Notes under the pieces: model-generated
The model's database searches: none
What the model saw: only the letters and a program-made list of their open reading frames with translations
Told to the model about the DNA's origin: nothing
Assembly: GCA_022641835.1 (NCBI GenBank)
Contig: CP048721.1
Span: forward strand, 310,001 to 374,000
Length of the DNA stretch: 64,000 nt
Direction: 5' to 3'
DNA from: Petasospora fabianii
Lineage: Eukaryota; Ascomycota; Saccharomycetes; Phaffomycetales; Wickerhamomycetaceae
Shown here: positions 48,407 through 56,689 of the stretch, in pieces
How positions within the stretch are numbered: the first letter of the stretch is position 1
Layout: every line of letters begins with the position of its first letter
Program-made: the position numbers and the translations under genes

Positions 48407-49984
48407 ATGAAACTCTCACAGCTTTTGGTGGCAGGAACGGCAACTGCCGCTGCCGTTGACATCCAGAAGCCATTGGGAAATTTTGGTTCTGTGCTTGAGC
48501 ACGCAGGCGTTGACTTGAACTCGATTGCCGAAACTATCTCCGTTGTCCCTGAACTCATTGACACATGGAAGAACCTTATAGAAGAGAACTCTGCTGAGTT
48601 CTTGCGTCACCAGGTTGACTTGTTCAATGCTAAGCAGTTCACCCCAAAGAACAAGGTTCAGGATGTCTTTAAGGATACCAGTAAGTTTGACATCTTGTCC
48701 AAGGAGGAGTTCCCAGATTACTCTCTCCGTACCGCCAAGTCCAACCCAGCAAGCTTGGGAGTTGATAATGTCACACAATACTCTGGTTACTTGGACCACT
48801 TGGAGGACCATTTCTTCTACTACTTTTTTGAGTCTAGAAACGATCCAAAGACGGACCCAGTTATTCTTTGGTTGAACGGTGGTCCAGGCTGTTCCTCAAT
48901 GACCGGTCTTTTCTTCGAGCTTGGTCCATCTTCCATTGGCCCAGATATCAAGCCAGTTTATAACCCATACTCCTGGAACTCTAACGCATCCGTTATCTTC
49001 TTGGAGCAACCAATTGGTGTCGGTTACTCCTACGGTGAGTCCGAGGTCTCTACATCTTATGCCGCAGCCAGAGATGTGTTTATCTTCCTCGAGTTGTTCT
49101 TCCAGAAGTACCCACAGTATCTTGGCCTTGACTTCCACATTGCTGGTGAATCATATGCTGGTCACTACATTCCAGCTATTGCTTCCGAGATTATCAACCA
49201 TGCCGACCGCTCCTTTGAGCTCACTTCTGTTATGATTGGTAACGGTATCACAGATGCTCTCATCCAAGATAAGTACTACCAGCCAATGGCATGTGGTCTT
49301 GGTGGTCACCCAGCTGTCTTGTCCGATGAGGAATGTGACACCATGGATGCAAAATATCCACGCTGTGCTGCTCTTGTCAAGGCTTGTTACAAGTCCCGTA
49401 ACTCCTTCGCTTGTGTTCCAGCCAACATTTACTGTGCTTCTGTCACCTTGGGCCCATATGAGAAGACAGGATTGAACGTCTATGATATTAGAGGTCCATG
49501 TGATGGTGGTGAGGCCCTGTGTTACAAGGGCTTGGATTACGTTGAGCAGTACTTGAACGACCCAGAGGTTATGGCTACCCTTGGTTCCGATGTTGAGAAG
49601 TACGTTGGTTGTGATGACGATGTCTTCAAGAGATTTGCCCTTACTGGTGATGAGTCCAAGCCATTCCAGTACTTTGTTTCCGAGTTGTTGGATAAGGGCT
49701 ACCCAGTGCTTATCTATGCTGGTGACAAGGACTTCATCTGTAACTGGTTGGGTAACCACGCCTGGACTGATGCCTTGGAATGGATTCTTGCTGATTCTTA
49801 CAGAGCTGAGAACCTCAAGCCATGGAAAAACGGTAAGGGTGAGGCCGGTCAAGTCAAGTCTTTCGGTGGTTTGACCTTCCTCAGAGTGTACGATGCTGGA
49901 CACATGGTTCCATACGACCAGCCAGAGAATGCCCTAGACATGGTCAATACTTGGATTTCTGGCAACAAGACATTTGGTTACTGA
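48407..49984 (+). CDS. PRC1: Vacuolar carboxypeptidase Y precursor
   Basis: Serine carboxypeptidase (S10) that trims C-termini in the vacuole. 525 aa (S. cerevisiae 532). Signal peptide about 1-17; then DIQKPLGN, where QKPL matches the QxPL-type vacuolar sorting signal recognised by Vps10; then a propeptide to about residue 110. Catalytic Ser about 249 in GESYAGHYIP, Asp about 442 in GDKDFICNWLGN, His about 499 in DAGHMVPYDQP. The oxyanion motif NGGPGCSS is intact. Cysteines for the conserved disulfides are present, and sequons include NVT, NAS and NKT. Strongly biased codons suggest high expression. All key residues are present, so the enzyme should be functional. Confidence 0.97.
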   Translation: MKLSQLLVAGTATAAAVDIQKPLGNFGSVLEHAGVDLNSIAETISVVPELIDTWKNLIEENSAEFLRHQVDLFNAKQFTPKNKVQDVFKDTSKFDILSKEEFPDYSLRTAKSNPASLGVDNVTQYSGYLDHLEDHFFYYFFESRNDPKTDPVILWLNGGPGCSSMTGLFFELGPSSIGPDIKPVYNPYSWNSNASVIFLEQPIGVGYSYGESEVSTSYAAARDVFIFLELFFQKYPQYLGLDFHIAGESYAGHYIPAIASEIINHADRSFELTSVMIGNGITDALIQDKYYQPMACGLGGHPAVLSDEECDTMDAKYPRCAALVKACYKSRNSFACVPANIYCASVTLGPYEKTGLNVYDIRGPCDGGEALCYKGLDYVEQYLNDPEVMATLGSDVEKYVGCDDDVFKRFALTGDESKPFQYFVSELLDKGYPVLIYAGDKDFICNWLGNHAWTDALEWILADSYRAENLKPWKNGKGEAGQVKSFGGLTFLRVYDAGHMVPYDQPENALDMVNTWISGNKTFGY

Positions 49985-50423
49985 ACTTCATCTAATTGAG
50001 GATGTTCTAATAACATAATATTACGGAAACTTTTCTATTGAAGCGCATTATTGTAACGATCTGGAAATGGGCCGGTGTGGAGTGGCCAAACCAGGGAACC
50101 TTGGGTAGTTGTAAAGCGCCTTAGCGACATCCTTGGTGTATATAGTGCCACTTAGACGATGTTAGAGAGACACAAGCACTGGAACTATACACATTAATGC
50201 CAAAATTACCCCAGTCTTCTCTTTGGAAGAAGAAAACAGGGCAAAGCGTGTGATTCCTTTTCAGCTCCAAAGAACTTGTAGCCGTATCGCGATCAGGAAG
50301 GTAGCATCGACATGGGTATTCGCTTCAAGCAGAGAGTTACTTTTCCCGTCTTTTACTAAGCGAGCTCAGATACTCATACACAAGACCAAGCACTCAGTAG
50401 GTGCCCACCAACAGGACTCGAAG
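49985..50423 (+). other. Intergenic, leader of RNase III-like gene
   Basis: 439 bases between PRC1 and the next plus-strand gene. The frame of the downstream gene stays open back to about 50223 with no ATG; its translation there is basic, so an unannotated upstream exon or non-AUG start cannot be excluded. Confidence 0.4.
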
Positions 50424-51995
50424 ATGTCCTCGGGCGAGAAGAAAAGACTGGCAGATGACTCGGAGATCTACGAGATGCTTAACAAAATCCGACGTTGTGA
50501 GATCAACCCCGAGATGGCGTCCTTTGATATACTCTCCTCCTTGGCCATGGCGGAAACGGCAGGCTCGTTCCTCACCGGTGCCGAGTATCTCACAAAGTGT
50601 CCCAGTGCCTCACAGCTGGAATTGATAAGGTCAACGTCATTGGACAAGGCAGTGCTTGAGCAGTTGGACAACCCTCTTGTCATGCTCGCGCTCCGTCTTA
50701 GGCAGGAGTACGATGAGGGTAACATCCCATTGTTCGATAAACTTGTTGAGTTCTCAAAGACCCACCCAGTGAAGCTGGAACCTGACGAATACATGAAAAT
50801 GTTCTACGAGAATGCACATCACTTCCTACCGCCTCTACCGGATATCAGAGATTGGGAGCTCAAGGATAAGATTGTGAACTGGAATGATCTGGGAGAAGAC
50901 CTTGAATATTTTGTTCAACTTGGGCGTGGAAAGTTTCAAGAGGTGGTCACAGAGCTTCTTTACATCAGATTCCCTGACCAGAATGTCATTGCCGATATCA
51001 CAGCACACCTGTTCAGTCCAGATGCAGCTAGAACTTGGGCCGTGCTGTATCAACTGCCCATGAGTGGGAAGACACCACCAGCGGAGTTGTTCTACAGTTA
51101 CTTGGGGGCACATCACATCTCAAGTGTACCAAGGGAAGAGGAGTTGCAACTCCAAGAAGTAGTTTCTACGCTGATTCAGCCTATGGTGATGCAATATGAT
51201 CAGACGAAGCCATTGGAGTTTGCTAAAGAAAACTTGGTTAAGATGAGTGACAAAGTTTTCTTTAAGACGATTCATTCCACAGCGTGGGATGATAACGAGT
51301 ACCATCTTGTACATGCCTATGTGGGGACAGAAACTACATGTGTACTTCTTGGAGTGGGGGCAGCCAGCACTGTGGAAGATGCACAAATGGCTGCCGCTAC
51401 CAATGCCACGATCAAGGAGTCACAACTGACACGCCTCTTCAACAATCTTACCGAACTTGAAAAGAGCGAACTACACCACAAACCACGAGCCACAATGAAC
51501 AAGCACGACCAACCACAATCTAGAACATATGGCCAATTTGACCAACACTCTCAATACCCACAGAAAGCGACAGCAGCAGGCGTATCTGCATATGAGACCA
51601 CGCCTTCACCTGCGCAGAATGGTTATAATGCAAGCGAACTTGCAGTGAAATCCTCCGTGTCCAATAATATGGGTTCAGTGCTCAACGATGATTATAAGCT
51701 TCTTCAGAATATCAATTTTGCTGAAGTAATTCTGGCCCCAGATATAGATGACGACGCGGCCATTGATATGTCATCGAAGGAGAAGTTGAACCACTTGCTA
51801 ATTGAAAAGAGGTATTCACCAGCGGAGTACAAGACATCAAAGATTTCAAATGTTGAGGTGATGGTGTTGTGTTTCATTGAGAAGAAACCGCTTGTGAGGG
51901 CCATCTCAGGGAACAAAAAGAAGGCTGGACAAGTATGCGCGCAGTTGATCTTGAACTACTGGGACTACTTCTTCACGAAGTTGCCACCACGTTGA
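50424..51995 (+). CDS. Degenerate RNase III-fold protein with two dsRBD-like domains (Rnt1/Dcr1-like, probably inactive)
   Basis: 523 aa from ATG 50424, the first ATG in frame. The middle aligns by eye with S. cerevisiae Rnt1: LPPLPDIRDWELKD corresponds to the region before the RNase III domain, then DLEYFVQLGRGKF...LLYIRFPD to HNERLEFLGDSIL...IIYNKFPD, AARTWAVLYQL to QIKQWSIMYNF, and ELFYSYLGA to DVFEAYIGG. In this alignment only the first signature Glu (161) is kept. The second Glu reads Val164, the Asp reads Arg168, and the later Asp/Glu pair reads Glu221/Tyr224. The metal site should therefore be lost. A dsRBD-like domain follows (about 259-326), then a Gln/Ser-rich linker, then a second (about 449-515; KKKAGQVCAQLIL helix). 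One RNase III domain plus two dsRBDs is the budding-yeast Dicer layout. Alternatives: a mitochondrial ribosomal mL44-type protein or an Rnt1 paralog with a new role. Confidence 0.7.
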   Translation: MSSGEKKRLADDSEIYEMLNKIRRCEINPEMASFDILSSLAMAETAGSFLTGAEYLTKCPSASQLELIRSTSLDKAVLEQLDNPLVMLALRLRQEYDEGNIPLFDKLVEFSKTHPVKLEPDEYMKMFYENAHHFLPPLPDIRDWELKDKIVNWNDLGEDLEYFVQLGRGKFQEVVTELLYIRFPDQNVIADITAHLFSPDAARTWAVLYQLPMSGKTPPAELFYSYLGAHHISSVPREEELQLQEVVSTLIQPMVMQYDQTKPLEFAKENLVKMSDKVFFKTIHSTAWDDNEYHLVHAYVGTETTCVLLGVGAASTVEDAQMAAATNATIKESQLTRLFNNLTELEKSELHHKPRATMNKHDQPQSRTYGQFDQHSQYPQKATAAGVSAYETTPSPAQNGYNASELAVKSSVSNNMGSVLNDDYKLLQNINFAEVILAPDIDDDAAIDMSSKEKLNHLLIEKRYSPAEYKTSKISNVEVMVLCFIEKKPLVRAISGNKKKAGQVCAQLILNYWDYFFTKLPPR

Positions 51996-52242
51996 TTTGA
52001 TAGCGATAGTAGAAGGGATCGAAGAGGAACTCATGCTACATGAATTTAATGAATGAAACGATTGTTAATGAAGATTGGCCAGTATGAATGCCTAGTTTCC
52101 ATTTTGGGATGTTTCGCATGCTTTTATTTTAGTTCCAGAAGTGTGCGCGGATCAATTGTATTTTGTATGAGAGACTGTATCATTGGTGCTTCTCCTTTCT
52201 TGTTCAGTGATAAACCACACAAACACACCCAAGACATCTGTT

Positions 52243-53145
52243 ATGAAGAGACACTTCACGGGAAAGCCCAAGGACCATGATGTGGCATCAAGTTCGGGAT
52301 CTGAAGAGAGCGACTCTGATAACGAGTCGGTTCAACAGGCGATGCCTTCCAAGAAAATGACCATCAACACGATACAACAGATGCCAGGATCAAGGAAGGA
52401 AGTTAGCGATACGCGACCAGTGTCGAGTCAGGTTCAGAATATACTACCTAAACATTTTGATCTCCAGGATGATGAAGAAGCCGAGGAAGAAGATGAGGGA
52501 GAAGATGAGGGAGAAGATGAGGGAGAAGATGAGGAAGAGGATGAGGAAGATTCTGAAGGCTCATCAGATGAAGACTCCTCATCAGACGACGAACCTCAAT
52601 TACTTAAACCCGTGTTCATTTCTAAGAAGCAACGATCTCAGCTCCAATCCAAGACCCCAACTCCACCCGCATTGGCCAAAGACAAGGCCGCAACATCTAA
52701 AGAACGTACGCTCAAGGCTATTGAGACTCATATCCAGCAGGAGATGGAATATCGGAAGGAGCTTGCGCTTGCTACACAGAACTATGGTGGTATTGATGAC
52801 ACGGATGATTTGGACCCTGAAGCTGAGAAGGCTGAATGGGAATTGAGACAATTGCAGAGAGAGGAGAGGGAAAGAGAAAGAATGGAGAAAGAGATGGACG
52901 AACTAGAGGAGTTGGAGGAGAGGCGTATGCGTACAGAAGAGGAGAGGGATGAAGAATTCAAATTGAAACAAGAGGAGGAGAATAAGAAAAGAAAGCAACA
53001 GGAGAATGAAGAGAAGACGAGAATCAAAGGTGCTTTCTACCAAGATGAGAATATATTGAAGAGATCGATGGAGGGAGAGGTGGAGAGATACGATAGAAAG
53101 ACGCTGATGCCGCAAAGGTATAGACCAGATGTGGAGAAGCATTAA
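52243..53145 (+). CDS. SPP381: MFAP1/Spp381-family spliceosomal protein
   Basis: 300 aa. Highly charged, with an acidic repeat at about residues 80-110 (EDEG units), then a long Glu/Arg/Lys-rich helical region. The C-terminus RIKGAFYQDENILKRSMEGE...RYRPDVEKH carries the MFAP1 signature (GAFYQDE, RYRP). MFAP1 is a B-complex component that contacts the tri-snRNP; S. cerevisiae Spp381 is its diverged counterpart and binds Prp38. I use SPP381 because the next genes are RIB7 and RPB5 in the same order and orientation as I recall for YBR152W-YBR154C. The C-terminus looks closer to animal MFAP1 than Spp381 usually does. Start ATG 52243 is the first in frame. Confidence 0.88.
   Translation: MKRHFTGKPKDHDVASSSGSEESDSDNESVQQAMPSKKMTINTIQQMPGSRKEVSDTRPVSSQVQNILPKHFDLQDDEEAEEEDEGEDEGEDEGEDEEEDEEDSEGSSDEDSSSDDEPQLLKPVFISKKQRSQLQSKTPTPPALAKDKAATSKERTLKAIETHIQQEMEYRKELALATQNYGGIDDTDDLDPEAEKAEWELRQLQREERERERMEKEMDELEELEERRMRTEEERDEEFKLKQEEENKKRKQQENEEKTRIKGAFYQDENILKRSMEGEVERYDRKTLMPQRYRPDVEKH
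52489..52536 (+). repeat. 12-bp coding minisatellite in SPP381
   Basis: Unit GAAGATGAGGGA in three perfect copies (52489-52524), followed by a fourth with one change, coding for repeats of Glu-Asp-Glu-Gly. Identical copies suggest recent slippage, so length may vary between strains. Confidence 0.9.
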
Positions 53146-53348
53146 ATGCTAGGCACCGCAACACCAATTCTAATTTACGACCAGTTATGACCTGACCATC
53201 ATGATTTGATTGCTCTGTCATTAGTCGAGCCGCATGTAGCAGCATCGCGCAACAAGTTTATTCCCCACAGAGTTTATGACCGAGAAAAATCACAACATCA
53301 AAACTCTCTCTCATATGACATCAGTTACCTAAACTCACTCAACGCAGA

Positions 53349-54107
53349 ATGTCCGCCAAACTCCACCCGCTCGACCCATCGCTCCCGGCTTTTCTTGCAC
53401 CTTTCCTACCCGTGTTGCTCCCTCTCCGTCCCTTCGTGACGCTGACGTACGCTCAGTCGCTCGATGCTAGAATCGCTGCGGCTCCTGGAACACGCACCGC
53501 AATCTCACACCAGGAGACAAAGACCATGACACATTTCCTTCGTGCGAACCATGCTGCGATTCTCATAGGTACAGGGACGGTGCTGGCGGATGATCCGGGG
53601 CTAAACTGCCGTATCGAAGGCGAGGAGAGCCCACGACCAATTGTGATCGATGGGACGTTCAGGTGGGAGTACAAGGGTAGCAAAATGGAGACCCTTGTGA
53701 TGGCTGGACTGGCCAAGGCACCATGGGTCTTGGTTAAAGAGGGCGTTGATGTTGATTTGAAGTTGAAGTATCTGGAGAGAAGCGGTGGTAAAGTGATCAA
53801 GGTGAAGCTTGATCAAGATGGCAGGTTGGACTGGAATGACATCTTGCTCAAGTTAAAGAAAGAGGGTATAGATAGTGTGATGGTGGAAGGTGGTGCCCAT
53901 GTCATCAATGAATTGCTCGAGAGACACGATTTTGTTGATTCGTTGATTGTGACTTTGGGTCCTGTTTATTTAGGTGATAAAGGTGTTGCAGTTAGTCCCA
54001 CCAAGAGCGTCAAATTGAAAGCTGTTAAATGGTGGAGTGGTATACAGGACAGTATCATGGCTGCTACGTTGGACAAGTCCGAGGCCCTTGGCCGTATTGA
54101 TGTTTGA
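53349..54107 (+). CDS. RIB7: Riboflavin-pathway reductase Rib7
   Basis: 2,5-diamino-6-(ribosylamino)-4(3H)-pyrimidinone 5'-phosphate reductase, the NADPH-dependent second step of fungal riboflavin synthesis. 252 aa (S. cerevisiae 244). RibD C-terminal (DHFR-like) fold: RPFVTLTYAQSLDARIAA near residue 27, the substrate-binding SHQETKTMTHFLRANHAAILIGTGTVLADDP near 53-83, RPIVIDG near 96, and the cofactor motif VMVEGGAHVINELL near 178. All landmark blocks are intact. The ATG lies 203 bases after SPP381 and the gene is convergent with RPB5. Confidence 0.96.
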   Translation: MSAKLHPLDPSLPAFLAPFLPVLLPLRPFVTLTYAQSLDARIAAAPGTRTAISHQETKTMTHFLRANHAAILIGTGTVLADDPGLNCRIEGEESPRPIVIDGTFRWEYKGSKMETLVMAGLAKAPWVLVKEGVDVDLKLKYLERSGGKVIKVKLDQDGRLDWNDILLKLKKEGIDSVMVEGGAHVINELLERHDFVDSLIVTLGPVYLGDKGVAVSPTKSVKLKAVKWWSGIQDSIMAATLDKSEALGRIDV

Positions 54108-54225
54108 TAGCTCACAACCCTTTTATTAAATAAAAATCATTTTCTGTATCGACAGCTACCCTTCAAATATAGTACAAAATGCAAGACGAAATTTTGAGAT
54201 CGACCCTCAAACAAGTTAATCAAGA

Positions 54226-54873
54226 TCAAAGACAGATTCTATAACTTGCGTATCTGCCTGACGTCTCACTCTTTCTGATAATCTTCACCACTTGACCTCT
54301 CTTCAGTCCCATGTAACGTGCTACTGGATCCTCTCTCTGGATACGTGGCAACTGAGATTCCTTGAGTCTGTATCTCTCCAAGAGCTCTTTCTTTTCCTCA
54401 GAACTGAGAAGAAGATGTTTAGGCACAAGCTCGTGGTGTGTGATGTTGACGATGAGATCGCTCTCTTGGAAGAGCTCAATAGTGGCTGGGGCCACAGTTG
54501 GAATGAGCTTGGAAGCACTCGATGTGATGTTTGATTGATAGATGAAGAGACCTGTGCTAAAGTTCTTTTCTGAGATGTGAATGATAAAGTTTTTCATGGT
54601 CTTGATACCAACACTTGGCTCGTCACAGAATTCAACCCAAAGCGAACCCATATCTGTGAACTTCTCCAAGGTCTCAGAATCTGGGTTGGCCTGGAAGGAC
54701 ATACGGCCACGATCTGGACGACCAGAGGCATCGCACACACGAGAACGGAACTCCTCAAGAGAGAGATCGATCTCGTCCTGAGTAATAAAGTATCCTCTGT
54801 CGCGTACCATCTCCTTGACGGTACGGTAGGCACGCCAAAGGCGGGAGACGGCTCTGTCGTTTTCCTGTTCCAT
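54226..54873 (-). CDS. RPB5: Rpb5, shared subunit of RNA polymerases I, II and III
   Basis: 215 aa, the same length as S. cerevisiae Rpb5. The N-terminal jaw domain (about 1-140) has [22 protein letters not shown] and [19 protein letters not shown]. The conserved C-terminal (archaeal RpoH-like) domain has [47 protein letters not shown] and the end [10 protein letters not shown]. No intron and nothing missing. Divergent from SAP30 across 305 bases. Confidence 0.98.
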   Translation of the reverse strand: MEQENDRAVSRLWRAYRTVKEMVRDRGYFITQDEIDLSLEEFRSRVCDASGRPDRGRMSFQANPDSETLEKFTDMGSLWVEFCDEPSVGIKTMKNFIIHISEKNFSTGLFIYQSNITSSASKLIPTVAPATIELFQESDLIVNITHHELVPKHLLLSSEEKKELLERYRLKESQLPRIQREDPVARYMGLKRGQVVKIIRKSETSGRYASYRICL

Positions 54874-55178
54874 TGTGTTGTGATGTGTTTGGGAGAAAGT
54901 GTTGGGAAATTGAGGAGAGGAGAGGGACTCGCTGCTGCGCTAACGTTTAGGTTCAAAAGTGTTTTAACCTTTACCAACTGTCGTTTGTTTGTTCAAACCG
55001 AAAAAATTTCGAGGGACCCGCAATTCAAATCGAGCGAGTTCGCGAAACGCTTGGGCACGTGACCTTGGGGATGTTTTTTAGCATCTCAAAAGATAAAGCC
55101 GAGTTCTTCTCTTCTCCGCGGACAAGTGCTCAATATAAACAACTCAACCTATTCATACACATACACACATATTAAGAA
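54874..55178. other. Divergent promoter RPB5 / SAP30
   Basis: 305 bases with a CACGTG-core site (listed separately) and an AAAATTTC stretch near 55003-55010. No coding frame of note. Confidence 0.55.
55055..55063. promoter_or_regulatory. Cbf1-type CACGTG site between RPB5 and SAP30
   Basis: GCACGTGAC (reverse complement GTCACGTGC) fits the Cbf1 consensus RTCACRTG. It lies near the middle of the divergent promoter and could serve either gene or act as a general regulatory element. Confidence 0.5.
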
Positions 55179-55637
55179 ATGCCTCCACGTGCAGCCAGAG
55201 ATCCATCTGCCTCCGAGACAGAGGCAAACGCCAACCCAAACTCGCGTGCTTCTACAAAGGCCCGTAACGCTGCTGCGCAGGCTGCACAGGCGGAGCTCCT
55301 GGCGCGCCATATCCACTCTAACGGTCCTCTGGATAAACCGATCGTGGACCCAATGGACTTTAGTTCCCTCCCAGATGATACACTTCGCAAGTATAGCCAT
55401 ATGTACAAACTGCCGAACGACAGTGCGCTCACGATGGCTGGGTACTTGCTTGAATCCGAGACTGGTAAGAAGACGCATGCCTTCAAGAACAAGACACGAG
55501 TGTCCAAGCCAGAGCTCGCTAGTGCCGTGAAGAAACACTTGCTGGCCCAACCAATCAAGGAGAGTGAGGTAATTACGAATTTCTTGTACAAGGTAAATAA
55601 TCAGGATAAGGCGTTCAAACTCAATTTCAGGGGTTGA
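55179..55637 (+). CDS. SAP30: Sap30, Sin3-binding subunit of Rpd3L
   Basis: 152 aa. A disordered Ala/Arg-rich N-terminal part (1-55), then the Sap30 Sin3-binding domain (about 57-148): MDFSSLPDDTLRKYSHMYKLP, an insertion LESETGKKTHAFKNKTR, RVSKPELASAVKKHLLAQPIKESEVITNFLYKVNNQ. The blocks match human SAP30 (LRRYKRHFKLP... and the FIYSVK-type end). It bridges Sin3 and other Rpd3L parts. The next gene is CUE1 on the same strand, as I recall for S. cerevisiae YMR263W-YMR264W. Together with SIN3 and RCO1 it makes three Sin3-complex genes in this window. Confidence 0.88.
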   Translation: MPPRAARDPSASETEANANPNSRASTKARNAAAQAAQAELLARHIHSNGPLDKPIVDPMDFSSLPDDTLRKYSHMYKLPNDSALTMAGYLLESETGKKTHAFKNKTRVSKPELASAVKKHLLAQPIKESEVITNFLYKVNNQDKAFKLNFRG

Positions 55638-55943
55638 CTGGTGGTGGTGCCAATGATTTGGTGAAGCGATGGCCCTGTTGCCTCTGCGGAGGGGAAAAAG
55701 GCTACACTGTTTAATGACTTAATTTTATGATATATTGATCTGTTAGAAGAGTTTTAGATCTATAGTAGCAGCCGATTTAAAACGCCAAAGAGATTAAAGG
55801 ACTCTCTATAGGACAATACGCTTGGTGCGGTGAATTCGCGCCCAATGATCTCTACGCGTGTCCGAATTCCATCACAATCGCCGCCACTGACCTCAAACAC
55901 CTCTCTAACAGGACCCGCTACCAATCCCACTGCAAGTACAACA
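55638..55943 (+). other. Intergenic, CUE1 promoter
   Basis: 306 bases after SAP30. It contains one ACGCGT (55854-55859) and an in-frame upstream ATG at 55845. Nothing else recognised. Confidence 0.45.
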
Positions 55944-56579
55944 ATGGATAGCACCACTGTAACATTTGTCCTGGCCCTCGTCGTGGCCTTTATCTTCCTG
56001 AGATGGTTTGTTAACTCCGAGGAGGAGCCCGACTTCCACGGACCAACACCCACACGCAACGCTTCCACCACTGGAGCAGCTGCCGCTGCCGACAGTGGTG
56101 ATGATGATGACGATGACGATTCGGCTCACATCCGTGCACAGCCACGCCGCCAGGTCACCACAGACATGGTGGATGTGGTTAAGCAACTTGCTCCACACGT
56201 TTCCGAGGCTCAGATCCGCCATGATCTTCTTAGATCAGGTAGTGTAGAGGCCACAGTTGACCGCATCCTCTCAGAGGGCACACTTCCATTCCCACCAGGA
56301 TACACCGCATCCACTGCTACTTCCACAACGACGACAGCAACAACGAACTCCGACACAAGAAATAAGAGCAAGATCCAACCGGAGAACTTGATGGAGAAGT
56401 ACGGCGTCGACGATAAGGCTAATGCAACGGGCACTGAGAAGAAGATGCAGTGGTCAGAAAACGCCGATGAGAGGGCAAAGACGCTTCAGGAGAAGAAAGC
56501 AGAGATGATCTTGAGGGCAAGACGCAGACTAGAGGCACAGTTGTCCAACCAACAGGATTTGTCTGGCTTAATGAAGTGA
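55944..56579 (+). CDS. CUE1: ER membrane Cue1, Ubc7 recruiter
   Basis: Anchors and activates the E2 Ubc7 at the ER for ER-associated degradation. 211 aa (S. cerevisiae 203). I choose ATG 55944, so that the membrane segment (TVTFVLALVVAFIFLRWFV, about 5-23) is N-terminal as in S. cerevisiae; an upstream in-frame ATG at 55845 would add 33 polar residues. The CUE domain at about 72-112 (TDMVDVVKQLAPHVSEAQIRHDLLRSGSVEATVDRIL) keeps the proline and di-leucine-type ubiquitin-binding positions (AP...LL). The C-terminus (about 150-211), with ENLMEKYGV and a basic helix, is the Ubc7-binding region. A short poly-Asp run precedes the CUE domain. Confidence 0.93.
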   Translation: MDSTTVTFVLALVVAFIFLRWFVNSEEEPDFHGPTPTRNASTTGAAAAADSGDDDDDDDSAHIRAQPRRQVTTDMVDVVKQLAPHVSEAQIRHDLLRSGSVEATVDRILSEGTLPFPPGYTASTATSTTTTATTNSDTRNKSKIQPENLMEKYGVDDKANATGTEKKMQWSENADERAKTLQEKKAEMILRARRRLEAQLSNQQDLSGLMK

Positions 56580-56689
56580 AGATATGTATATATCACTGTT
56601 TCGCTATGCAGTACTAATAATGAATTTGGGATATCAACGGTCTAGAATTAAAAGTGGGTCATACATTCGTAGTTATAAATTTTGAGTGA

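Noticed and set aside
49151-49903. 250-codon frame antisense to carboxypeptidase Y
   Set aside because: Antisense to a fully conserved catalytic domain, no family match.
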